The notes under the pieces are model-generated. The model ran no database searches. It had not been told where the DNA came from and was given only the letters and a program-made list of their open reading frames with translations. The position numbers and the translations under genes were made by a program. A DNA stretch of 64,000 nt from NCBI GenBank assembly GCA_963921425.1, contig OY992834.1, positions 6,262,001 to 6,326,000 of the forward strand, written 5' to 3'. Position 1 is the stretch's first letter; the number at the start of each line of letters is the position of its first letter. The stretch is from Dryas octopetala (lineage: Eukaryota > Streptophyta > Magnoliopsida > Rosales > Rosaceae). Below, piece by piece: positions 49,096 through 60,191 of the stretch.

Positions 49096-52000
49096 ATGCG
49101 GCGCGCCATAGACGCCCACCTCAGGACCCTTCGTCTCTTTCCCTCGCTCTCTCCTTTTTCGTCTTCTTCTTCTTCTTCTTCTTCTTCTTCTTCTTCTTCG
49201 TCTACGCTTCTCTTCTCCTCCGTCCGTACAATCCCAACCCTACCCCACCCTCAAACCCCTTCCATCTCTAAAACCCTAATTGTTCACTCAATCACCACTC
49301 TTTCGTCTTCGTCTCATTCTTCGATTCCGAGTCTCAGAGGCCACGGAAAAATCAGCTCCAATTTCAGCCTACTTGTCGTGCGGTGCGTTTCGTCGGTCTC
49401 GCCTGCCGACACATTGGACTGGAACGAGCCGGTCTCGTGCTCGGAGGTCGGCTATGGCAACAAAGGGACTGTGGACCACGATGCTAAGCCCTCCATTCCT
49501 GTTAGAGCCTATATCTTCTCCACTAGGTTTGTGCATTTTTTGTTTTTAAAATTTAGTACTTATTTGCTTCAAAATTGAAATGTCCCCAAAATGTTTGGAA
49601 AATGATAAGCAAATGATTGTACTAATTAGGTCTTGTTTAGGGTTTATGAGTTCTGTGGTTTATTAATTTTTCTATTTTTCTATTTTTTTTTTTGTTGAAT
49701 GTAGTGTGGATTTAAGAAGCTTAGTGGAGCAGAACAGGCTGAATTTTATCCCTCCGACGTCGCGAATGACTAATTACGTTGTTTTTAAGTTCGGAGAGCT
49801 TGCTCATTCTGACAATGTAAGTTTGCCTTGTTTTTCTATGATTGCAATGATTTTGGTCTTGTTTAAGTAAGCCTTGTTTTTTCGGCTTAGCACAAATGTT
49901 AATTCTAGATGCATGGGTGTTTATATGATATATTGATGTAGTTGGGCATGCAACATGGCATAACATTTAGCTCGCGACTCACATATTCTTTGAATAGCTT
50001 GGTGCGTAAGGACATTCCCAAATAGTATTGATTGCATTAATTCATCACAGTAACACTGTGTCTTGTTGATTCAGCATTATGCATATGAATGGTATGTTAT
50101 ATTACTTACTAGTTCTGCAAACAGAAATTGTTTATTATTAGCACCTTTGTAACTGATTGATAACTTATTGAGTCCGTAACACAAGTATAAAATGGACAAA
50201 AAGTCTGTCTTAAGATCCAGAATGACTGCTCTACTAGCTCAAAATAATAAAACATATTTATCCTCTTATTACCAAAATTACTAGAGCAATGAGAAAGCAA
50301 ATGAATTGATTCTGGAAGAGCCCAACCAAGACACCCTAAATTAAGAATTCACAGTGCACCACCAAGCCCAAATCATTAAGCAATGTAGGTGTACCTTCTT
50401 CTTATTGCCCTTGTATTGCATTGAATTAGCAAGATTTTACTTGACAAGGTTGTCAATGGTTGATATCTTTTTCTGACTAGCAGTCTCATTTTAATTATTT
50501 TTTCTTAGCAAATAAAGGGAGCATAATACCTTTATTGCATATTTGATAATCTTGTACCCTTTTTAGCTGATTTCTTCCATAGTGCCGTGCATCTACTGCT
50601 TTCCTGCATTTGGCCTGAATTTTCTGTATCTGCCCATAAATGATACAATTAGTTGAATGCATTCTTTGTTTCAGGGTTTGGGTGCTAGTTTAAGTGGGAG
50701 TGACTGTTGCTACATGGTAGTTTTTCAGTATGGCTCCATTGTCTTGTTTAATGTTCGTGAACATGAGATTGATGGGTATTTGAAAATTGTGGAAAAACAT
50801 GCATCTGGATTGCTACCTGAAATGAGAAAGGATGGTGAGACCCTGATCCAAAATATATCTTTTATTAAGTTCATCAGTTCTCCATTATTGAAATATTTGG
50901 GTGTATCTTATCAATCTTTTTATTATGTAAACCATTTTAACAGAATTAACATTACATTGTTCATACAATATGTAAGAGTAGAACAGTTCAGAGCTAAAAG
51001 TGATTTTATTGATATTAGAATAACTTGAATTCATTAGGTTTGTTATAGTGAAATTGGTGTAGAAAAGATTATTTTGGGTTCCTCAATTGATATTGAGGGT
51101 TAGAGTCAACCTACACTTCTCTTTATGCATGCTTTAATTTTGTGTCAAAATATGCACTTCTTGTTTGCCTGGAACAGTTATGTTGGACTTAGAATGGCTT
51201 TGGTAAAGGTGATGGATGAAGTATAAGATAACGCACAGGCTATTTAGTGGTCAAGTAACTGGTTGGTCTACCTCTTATAATACCTTAAAGGCAATTTATT
51301 TCTCAGATATCCATCCATATACCTACACATGAACATAAATACACACATAATCTTGTTACTAGGTATCACGATCATCGTGTGACAGTAAATTAAGGTGTCC
51401 ATCACATGTTGGACCTACATGTAAATATTTTCTAGATTAAATATCAATATTGCCTTGCAGAAAAGTAAATTCTTCATTGACTGAGTATTCATGCAGAATT
51501 TCATTGTTGATCTTTTGTGGTTACCTTTGTTTTTTAATGTTGCACTGTCATATCATCTGTTTTTCTGCTTCATGGTTTCCATAACTCTTTTCCTCCAATT
51601 GCTGAGAATTACATTTTTAATTAATTCAACTTTATTGTGCTATGAAATAATAGAGTATGAGGTGAGAGAGAAGCCAGCTTTAGACACATGGATGGAAGGT
51701 GGATTGGACTACATAATGTTGCAGCATTTGAATATTGATGGAATCCGTACCATTGGTAGTGTTCTTGGTCAAAGTATTGCTCTTGATTACTACGTACGCC
51801 AGGTATGTTTCTTATAAGCTTGGGAGGTTCAGCTTTGTGTAAATATTTCTTGATGATTCATGCTCAGAACTCTGCATCTTCTTTTAGGTTGATGGAATGG
51901 TTGCAGAATTTACTGACATTAATCGGGAAATGGAAACTACTGGAAAATTTAAAATGAAGAGGAAAAAATTGTTTCAGTTGGTGGGAAAGGCAAATTCTAA

Positions 52001-53028
52001 TCTTGCTGATGTGATCCTTAAGCTCGGACTGTTTGAGAGGTAGCAATTTTAAATTCAATATTGCAGTTATCAATCTGAAAAATTTGCTCAGATGATTTGT
52101 TTTGTTTTGTTTTTTTTTTTTTTTGGGATGAGAACATTGATCCATCGTAGCATGAAAGTAAATGTTATCTGTATGATTGAGATTGACAGCAAAAGTGAAT
52201 GAAAGAGTGGATAAGAAGAAACATGTTGACCTAGAAGTGTTTACTTATCCAGAAAATATATTTATTTGAAGCTATGCTACTGCAATATATTGTGGGGGGG
52301 GGGGGGGGGGTGGTCTGTGTAGAAAACTTCGTCGGAGATGAATTCTTTATTTCTCAAGATTTTCACACACACACACACACAGGGCAGTGTTGGGAAACAT
52401 GCTTTGAGGGTCTTATTAATACTCAGATCTTTGAAATAGCATCTTAGTGACAGTGATTTCAAGATTCAGTTTGAAGGATCTTTATCATAATATTTATAAA
52501 TATATATTTCCTTTCAATAAAGTATAATCCATCCCAATATTGACAAATTCTATTTAGTTTCTGTATATGTGTGTGTGTGTGTGTATTTCTTTTTTCCACC
52601 CTATCATCTAGGTTTTAGTTTCTGTGTACGGTTAATCTAACTCATGAAAAGTTTATTGATATTACAGATCAGACATTGCCTGGAAGGATGCCAAATATGC
52701 TCAGATATGGGAATATCTCAGAGATGAATTTGAATTAACTCAGAGATTTGCAAGTCTTGATTTTAAGTTGAAGTTTGTAGAGGTATAAAAGCTTTTTATC
52801 CTCAATACTTGTTCCTATATATTGAGAACTGTTTTTCAAGTTTCAGCTGATGTGAATAGTGTGGTGACATTTGTTTTTCCTTGGCAGCACAATATTCGAT
52901 TTCTTCAGGAAATTCTTCAAAATAGGAAATCCGATTTTTTGGAATGGCTCATCATTGCACTAATAGGTGCTGAAATTCTTCTCTCTCTTTATGACATTGT
53001 CCACAGATCAGCACTTGCTTCGCTTTAG
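49096..53028 (+). CDS. RETARDED ROOT GROWTH-type mitochondrial DUF155 protein
   Basis: Seven coding exons: 49096-49526, 49705-49816, 50675-50834, 51654-51802, 51888-52039, 52668-52782, 52888-53028; phases join to 419 aa. The N-terminal ~100 residues are Ser/Arg-rich without acidic residues, fitting a mitochondrial transit peptide, and include a run of about 15 Ser encoded by a TTC/TCT microsatellite. The DUF155 core (about 130-385) contains VFQYGSIVLFNV, ALDYYVRQ and FTDINREME. The C-terminus has one membrane segment, WLIIALIGAEILLSLY, before IVHRSA. Known relatives are Arabidopsis RRG and RRL and the yeast/human RMND1 family of inner-membrane proteins needed for mitochondrial translation or root meristem growth. 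No frame breaks. RRG and RRL cannot be told apart here. Confidence 0.92.
49161..49203. repeat. Coding TTC/TCT microsatellite (poly-Ser) in DUF155 transit peptide
   Basis: Uninterrupted TTC trinucleotides encode a Ser run in the predicted presequence; length changes in multiples of three would stay in frame. Confidence 0.9.
52294..52310. repeat. Poly(G) run and neighbouring (AC)n and (GT)n tracts
   Basis: Seventeen G in intron 5 of the DUF155 gene, with (AC)n at about 52364-52380 and (GT)n at about 52568-52583 in the same intron. Confidence 0.85.
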
Positions 53029-54316
53029 CACTATCGATCAATGGGTGCATGATCAAGTCAACAATCCCTTACTGGCTTATTGAATGTCATGGTCTTTGTA
53101 TATTTTATTTTCCACCTCAACTTTGTTGCCACATACACTCACCATACCAGTTCAATTTGTGAATATGATTTGATGATCGTCGATCTTACAATAGTATTTT
53201 CGTCGTGCCAAGGCTGTAAATATCGTCATTGGAATGTATGTTCCCTTTTTGTTTTAGTGAGAAGAGATGATTAGAGTTTATCCAAAAAGTTGGTACATAC
53301 ATTATGGAGAGGAAAAGTTAAAAAAGGGTAATCAAAATGATCTAATAAATTGAAAATTGAAACATGGTGTCGGTGCTTCCACATGACTGTAAAAAGAGGT
53401 TTGTTTATGGGTTTTGGTTCTTCATTCGGTAGTTGTAATTCATTAGATACGATCGGTGAGCCACATGGCTACAAAAAGAGGTTTGTTTGTGGGTCTTCTT
53501 GGTTCTATTATTCTGAAAGCATTTGGTCTTTCATTCAGTGGTTGTAAATTGTAATTCATTAGAGCGATTGGAGAGGCAATATTGAGACTGGAATTAAGCT
53601 ATTTAAGATCAAAATGTATGATAATTCTTGTTTGTTTTACTTCTACTATACTTCCCAAACAAACAGTGGCTTTGAATTATTTGTTTGGTTGGATAGGGTG
53701 GTCGGGAAAGAGTGTAGTGGTGCAACTGTTGCAACAGAGGCAGTACGCACTAAAGTGTATGATAAGGGTACAGACCCACCGACCCTGACCTGTTCTCGCG
53801 CACGTTCAACAAATATCCCACATAAATTCAGCTTTTGTCCAGAGTTGAGAGTTGAATTGCTTCCTTGGTTTGATTCATTGAACTCTGTCTTACACAAAAA
53901 ACGCATTGCAAGTGTGAAATTAATGTTCCCAATTATGCATAAACCTACTTTGTGCACAGATGATAACAAAGTGATGCATGTGTGATGTCGACATAGTGGG
54001 AAATGAATTATGTGTTGTCTTTTATTTGTTTAATTGTAATCGCGTATTATAAATTTAAGAGTTTGTATTTAATCCTATTTACATCTAAAATGTTATAAAT
54101 ATATCACTCTTTTATTCACTTTTTTAAATTTATAATACACGGCTTAAAAGTCAAACTATAACAAAGACATTAACCCTAGCAGAAGATTGGGATCAATATA
54201 TAAACATATATATTATCACCAAAACGTGACATCCCACACAGTGACACAGACCCTTTCTATATAACATCGCAGCATATATAGTTCCATACATTGTAGTTCT
54301 GTCTAAGTGAGTGAGA
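53029..54316. other. Spacer between DUF155 and NPF genes
   Basis: DUF155 3' region; an imperfect direct duplication at about 53380-53460 and 53465-53575 (shared AAAAAGAGGTTTGTTT and GTAATTCATTAGA words); then AT-rich promoter sequence of the NPF gene. The 123-codon open frame at 53614-53985 resembles nothing I know. Confidence 0.5.
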
Positions 54317-54437
54317 ATGAATGCCTCTGAATTGCAACAACTTGAAGGGAAGCTGTCTTCCCAAGCTGCCACACCCAAAGAAGAAGAGGAAGAGGATCCA
54401 AAACGAGGAGGCTGGATAACCTTCCCCTTTTTTATTG

Positions 54438-54438
<1 letters not shown>

Positions 54439-54500
<62 letters not shown>
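54439..54500. repeat. (CT)n microsatellite in NPF intron 1
   Basis: About 60 bases of CT dinucleotides starting within two bases of the exon 1 donor, followed by (AT)n-like sequence. Confidence 0.95.
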
Positions 54501-54505
<5 letters not shown>

Positions 54506-54992
54506 TATATATGTATATATATGTAGCTCATCACGTACATTTTTCTTTGTTGCTTTTGGTGGTGTTAATTTGTTACGTAATTACTACTATAATATGGCAC
54601 TTAATTAATTATTGAAATACATGCAGGAAGCGTTTTGGGTCTTTCAATAGCAGCTGGGGGTTGGGGATCGAATTTCATAGTATTTCTGATAACAAAGTTC
54701 AACGTGAAGAGCATCAGCGCAACAAAGATCAACAACATCATGTTTGGCACCTTCAATCTCTTCCCCATTGCCGGAGCCTTCATCGCCGATTCCTTCTTCA
54801 ACTCCTTCTCCGTCGTCACCACTTTTTCTTTTATTTCTTTACTGGTAACTATTTAACTAACTTATTCTTAGTTATTAATTCCCACTAATTTCTAATTTAC
54901 TAGTGCTAAGTTGCTAACTGCTAATTAAAGTGGCTGTGTAAAGCAATGGTTAGGTGACTGAAAAGTGAAGGAGACAATAATGAAGCAAGTAG

Positions 54993-55647
54993 GGGAGGGG
55001 GGTATTCAGACCACTCAAAACTACTAAGTTGACCATCCCCTTATTTTTTTGTCTATTTTTTCCTATTTTGCCCCTGTATTAAAAAAAAATACGTTTTGCC
55101 AATTTTGGCTGCCACCCATCCCCACCGCCGACGCGACCCCACCCCTCCCCTTCGCCGGTCGACCCCACCCCTCCCCATCACCGGCGCGACCCACCCACCT
55201 CAATCTCCATTCTCTCTCTGCCTTCTTCCCTCTTTCTCCCCTCTCTCTGCCTCCCTCCCTCACCGGACCACCATGGGTGGCCGGCGCAACCCCATAGACC
55301 TCCAGATCGAGGGTTGCGCCGGCCACCCATGGTGGTCCGGTGAGGGAGGGAGGCAGAGAGAAGGGAGAGAGAGGGAAGAAGGCAAAGAGAGAGAGAAGGG
55401 AGATTGGGGTGGGTGGGTTGCGCCGGCGATGGGGAGGGGTGGGGTTGACCGACGAAGGGGAGGGGTGGGGTCGCGCCGGCGGTGGAGAGGGGGTGGGGTT
55501 GTGCCGGCGGGGGGAAGGGGTGGCCAGCCAAAATTGGAAAATTGAGTTTTTTTTTTTTTTTTTATGCAGGGGTAAAATAGGAAAAAATTGACAAAAAATT
55601 AAAGGGGTGGTTAACTAAGTGGTTTTGGGTGATGTGAATAGTCCCCC
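54993..55647. mobile_element. Non-autonomous Mutator-like MITE, copy 2 (in NPF intron 2)
   Basis: The same family as 35752-36458: ends GGTATTCAGACCACTC and, inverted, GGGGGACTATTCACATCACC, with a GC-rich interior and a shared palindromic centre around CCATGGTGGTCCGG. The flanks AGCAAGTAG (54984-54992) and AGGAAGTAA (55648-55656) match at 7 of 9 bases, an aged 9-bp target duplication. The long open frames inside are composition artefacts. Confidence 0.7.
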
Positions 55648-55934
55648 AGGAAGTAATTAAGTGAAATATTGCTAATTTGCTATGGCCAGCTAGTACTCCT
55701 CCACTTTCACGTGGGTGACTTCTATTTGTTGCTGTAACTAGACCCTATCACGGGTCACTCGTATATTTACTGTCAAAAATAGGCTATGCGCCACCTATAT
55801 GACTATATCCTGACAATGTTAAACATATCTTTTAAATTAATAATAAGATAATATGAGATTATTATTGATATATAAGACTTCTATATATATTTATATCTCT
55901 CAAATAATTTAGTTAACAGATTCGTTTTATATTG

Positions 55935-56180
55935 TATTTCGACGATTTGAACGGACTATTTTATAGGTTTTTATTCAAAAATATCTCTGTAAAAAATTAG
56001 ACAAATTAAAAATCATTAAAATATTTAATTTTGATCAAATAAATTGACAAATATAATATTTTTGACAAACGTACACTTAACATGATGAGCATTTAATTAA
56101 ACGGTTAGATGGTTTTTGATTTATTTAATTTTTTGCAAGACTAACCTTTGAAAGGAGATTTAAAATATAAACGGCTTTCA
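55935..56180. repeat. Decayed foldback-like repeat in NPF intron 2
   Basis: AT-rich, imperfectly self-complementary sequence with AAAAATTAGACAAATTAAAA on one side and TTTAATTTTTTGCAAGACTAA on the other arm. Resembles the foldback element at 41382-41744. Ends not defined. Confidence 0.35.
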
Positions 56181-56311
56181 TCTTTGAATTACAATGTGAA
56201 ATGGACTCTATAAGAGATCTCTTATTTACCCATAAATGAGGAATTTCACTTTAGAAAGAGCCTGTATATATGTGTATATCACTTTTGTCTGAATCTTATT
56301 AATTATTAAAT

Positions 56312-57484
56312 GAGCAAATTACAATTTAGTACCTCAACTTTATATGTTGTTTCAATTTAGTACCCCAACTTTGAAACCTTGCAAAAAAGTACCTCAACTT
56401 TCATTTTGTATCAATTTAGTACCCCAACTTTGAAACCTTGCAAAAAAAGTACCTCAACTTTCATTTTGTGTCAAAATAGTACCTCCGTTAATTTTTCTGT
56501 CAAAATAACAGGGGTATTTTCGTCTTTTCCTTAAATTTAAAAAATAATAATTTTTTTTGAATAAAAATTATTTTAAAAAAATTATTTTTAAAATAATAAT
56601 TTTTTTTTTTTAATAAACAAATTTAAAAAATTTTTAAAAAATAAAATAAAATTTTTTTTGGGTAAGGGGTGCAGGGGCGGGGAGGGGAAGGGAGGGGCTG
56701 GGGCTGGGGCTGGGATGTGCGACGGGGGTTGGGGCTGGGAGGTGCAACGGGGCTGGGCGGAGGGGCAGGGGTGTGCGACGGGGGTTGGGGCTGGGGGAGG
56801 GGGTGCGACGGGAGTGGGGTGGGGGGAGGGGTGGGTCGGGCAGAGAGAGGGGGAGTGGGTGGGGGTGGGCTGGGGATGGGCTGGGGAGGAAGGGAGGGCT
56901 GGGATGTGCGACGGGGGTTGGGGCTGGGGGGTGCGACGGGGGTTGGGGCTGGGGGGTGCGACGGGGCTGGGCGGAGGGGCAGGGGTGTGCGACGGGGGTT
57001 GGGGCTGGGGGAGGGGGTGGGTCGGGCAGAGAGAGGGGGNNNNNNNNNNNNNNNNNNNNNNNNNNNNNNNNNNNNNNNNNNNNNNNNNNNNNNNNNNNNN
57101 NNNNNNNNNNNNNNNNNNNNNNNNNNNNNNNNNNNNNNNNNNNNNNNNNNNNNNNNNNNNNNNNNNNNNNNNNNNNNNNNNNNNNNNNNNNNNNNNNNNN
57201 NNNNNNNNNNNNNNNNNNNNNNNNNNNNNNNNNNNNNNNTCAAAAAAAAATTATTATTTTTTAAATTTAAGGAAAAGACGAAAATACCCCTGCTATTTTG
57301 ACAGAAAAACTAACGGAGGTACTATTTTGACACAAATGAAAGTTGAGGTATTTTTTTGCAAGGTTCAAAGTTGGGGTACTAAATTGATACAAAATGAAAG
57401 TTGAGGTACTTTTTTGCAAGGTTTTAAGTTGGGGTACTAAATTGAACAACATATAAAGTTGAGGTACTAAATTGTAATTTGCTC
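56312..57484. mobile_element. Mutator-like element with ~240-bp terminal inverted repeats (in NPF intron 2)
   Basis: Both ends read GAGCAAATTACAATTTAGTA inward and stay complementary for roughly 240 bases; within them a unit with AGTACCTCAACTTT and TTAGTACCCCAACTTTG is repeated. A perfect 9-bp duplication, TTATTAAAT, flanks it (56303-56311 and 57485-57493). The core is G-rich (about 56655-57039) with tandem GTGCGACGGGGGTTGGGGCT units and runs into a 200-N gap, so the true length is unknown. No transposase is seen in the sequenced part. Confidence 0.8.
57040..57239. other. Assembly gap, 200 N
   Basis: Exactly 200 N inside the G-rich tandem core of the element at 56312-57484; a round placeholder number, so the real gap size is unknown. 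Confidence 1.
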
Positions 57485-58141
57485 TTATTAAATTTATTTT
57501 AACATAATCTTTTTTATCTATCTTGAACCTTCATCATCAGGGTATGATCATGTTAACCCTTATAGCATCAATCCCTTCCCTTGAGGCCTTCACCATGTGC
57601 ATTAATTGGCTCATCACTTGGTATGTGAAACCCCATCAAAGTTTCAATACACAGTCTTATATGCAGCACTAATACTAGCCTCACTAGGCTTGGAGGCTCT
57701 CGCTTCACTATTGCAACAATGGGAGCTGAGCAATTTGACAATCCCAGTGGTCAAGAGATTTTCTTCAACTGGTATTTTATGGCTTGTATGTGGCCAATGC
57801 CATCGGCTTCACCGCCATCGTGTACGTTCAGGACAATGTGGGATGGGATTAGGATTTGGGATTGTGTCATTGCAAATGGGATTGGATTGGTGGTTTTTCT
57901 GTTTGGGAAACGATTTTACAGGCAAGTTAAACCAAAGGGTAGCCCATTCATGAGCATAGCAAGAGTTTTTGGTTGCAGCTGTTTTGAAAAGGAAGTATCG
58001 ACAGCAACTACTTCAAGAGACTTGGATTATTATTATGGAGATGATGCAATTTTGGGTCATGACAATATTACACCAACTAAAAATTTCAGGTATGTTGAAT
58101 ATCTTTGTATACACTAGCTAATTTTATAGGCCCCTAATGAG

Positions 58142-58161
58142 ATATATATATATATATATAT
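58142..58161. repeat. (AT)n microsatellite in NPF intron 3
   Basis: Short AT dinucleotide run. The remainder of intron 3 (58090-59141) is AT-rich without other features apart from the micro-insertion at 59055-59100. Confidence 0.8.
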
Positions 58162-59054
58162 GATTCTGTTGAAAGAGTTTTGACATGTTATGTTGTCATA
58201 TGGTAAATTGAAACTGTAAAGTTAGACATGATTCTACTTGAATTGACATTTTTCTTCTACATAATTATTTCTTTTTTAGTATACAAGACAGATAATCTTG
58301 ACTTTTCCACCTATTTGCTAAATTTAATTTTAACATCTTTGCTTGTTATTTCAGTTATATCTGTGTTTAATGAGAAACAAAATGTTATTAAAGTCTAGCC
58401 TAAGAAGTGGATGGGTAACATCCAACTAAGATTAGGATAACTTAATAATTTTTTATACTTTTTTATAAGAAAATATTAAATAAGAAAAATAGGGAGGTGT
58501 AATTAGTAATAATCTAACTCTCATTAAATCGAACGGTATGTAAAATTTGATTTCAGATAATTAATTAGTGTTAAATTTGGCCCGTCTAATATATATATGC
58601 ACTAAGGGCAACGAGCTCTACATCAATCAATGATCCACGTGGGCGATTAATGAAATCAAAACTTTAATTGTATATAGTTCGCAAAGCATATACTACTTGC
58701 TTTGATGAAAAAGGAATTTCTTGCATCTACTCCAACTATAGATTAATTCTTGCATCTTGTTTGGAAAACTTATTTAATTATAAGATTTTGTAATTGATTA
58801 GCGTCATTTCGCCTACGCACGTGACATTGCGCGCATACTAACAAAAGCAAAACACTTATTAATTAATAGTTTAATTTACACCAATTAGCTAGACATCATT
58901 ATTGCATCTTAGATGATCGAAAACATAGTTCTAATTTTTTGTTAGCTAGTGTCAATCGTACATGCGCACATGGACAACCAATAGTAATTACTTCATAAAT
59001 AAAGAATGTACTAACTGATTATATTAGTTATGCAAATATGGGTAATTATGAATT

Positions 59055-59100
59055 GATCTCTCTCTATTTTTTTTTTTTTTTGGGCCAGGATCTCTCTCTA
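59055..59100. mobile_element. Micro-insertion with target-site duplication (NPF intron 3)
   Basis: GATCTCTCTCTA at 59055-59066 and 59089-59100 flanks 22 bases, T15 then GGGCCAG (CTGGCCC plus A15 on the other strand). Same tail type as at 39817-39831. Confidence 0.65.
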
Positions 59101-60191
59101 ATATTATTAATTATACAAAGTTGCATCAATTTTTCATGCAGATTCTTGAATCGTGCAGCCCTAAAAAACTGAAGAAGACAGGCAAGCTGGTGGCTCATAT
59201 GCAAAATCATGGAGGCTAAGCACTGTCAGAGAAGTGGAAGACCTGAAATCACTAATCAAAATCATGCCAATGTGGTCTACTGGCATATTTCTAAGCACTC
59301 CAATAGGCATTTTTAGCAGCCTCGCTATACTCCAAGCCCTAACAATGGACAGGCACCTTGGCTCACACTTCAAAATCCCTGCTAGTTCATTCCTAGTCTT
59401 CAACCTCATGGCCACTGCCATCTCCATCTTCATAATCGATCGTTTCATACTACCCAAGTGGGAAGAACCTCACTGGAAGGCCTCTAACTCCCCTCCGACG
59501 AATAGGGATTGGACACATCATCAACATTGTTGGACTGGTCGGGTCAGCCCTAATTGAAACAAGACGACTTGGAGTGGTTAGAGCACATGCTCTGACGAAT
59601 CGGCCCGGTTCAGCAGTACCCATGTCAGCCCTATGGCTCGTGGCACCACTGACGATTGTGGGAATTGGAGAGGCATTTCATTTCCCAGGACAAGTTGCAT
59701 TGTTCTATCAAGAGTTTCCCAAATCACTGAAAAGTACATCTACTGCCATGATCTCATTGTTGATTGGAATTGGGCTTTATCTCGGCACTGCAATCACTGA
59801 TTTGGTGAGCCGGACCACAGGGTGGTTATCAAATGATATCAATCAAGGAAGGCTGGATAATGTCTTTTGGATGTTGGCAGTCATTGGAGTTGTGAATTTT
59901 GGGTACTACATCACTTGTGCTAAGTTCTTTGAGTACCAAAAATAATGAAAAACAAAATGTAACAAATAATATTGAATCCTCATTTTAATGGGTCATAACG
60001 TACTAATTTCATTTTCATGTTTTAGAAATGCGATTTGGTATTAAGGGGGTACATAATTTATTCATCAAATCATCATCTAAGAAAACAAAAACAACAACAA
60101 ATAATATGAGTTCAAACTGAAAAACAGCACCACTAATTATAATCTATAAAACGAAATAGTACTCTAGCTCTTAAACCAATTAAACCCTAAA

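Larger units (their letters stand above)
54317..59945 (+). pseudogene. NRT1/PTR family (NPF2-like) transporter, frame-shifted in exons 3-4
   Basis: Exon 1 (54317-54437, ends GGWITFPFFI) and exon 2 (54627-54844, SIAAGGWGSN and two membrane segments) are clean. Exon 3 (57541-58089) and exon 4 (59142-59945) hold all remaining family landmarks (ETPSKFQYTVLYAAL, MGAEQFDNPSGQEIFFNWY, FGKRFYRQ, FLSTPIGI, GIGEAFHFPGQVALFYQEF) but in shifting frames. Frame changes lie near 57560-57609, 57690, 57788, 57845, 57863, 59166 and 59466, each about one base. The intact protein would be about 560 aa with 12 membrane segments, moving nitrate or other anions across the plasma membrane; it resembles the NPF2/NAXT group. 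Intron 2 (2.7 kb) holds two transposons and a 200-N gap. The shifts cluster next to the gap, so base errors are a real alternative to a dead gene. Confidence 0.8.

Noticed and set aside
53614-53985. 123-codon open frame between the DUF155 and NPF genes
   Set aside because: No recognisable motif, no TATA box or splice support, and an equally long frame on the other strand.
55096-55591. Open frames on both strands inside MITE copy 2
   Set aside because: Same composition effect as in copy 1, and the frames are not conserved between the two copies.
56658-57404. Up to 248-codon Gly-rich frames spanning the N gap
   Set aside because: They run through 200 unknown bases and a G-rich tandem repeat; artefact.
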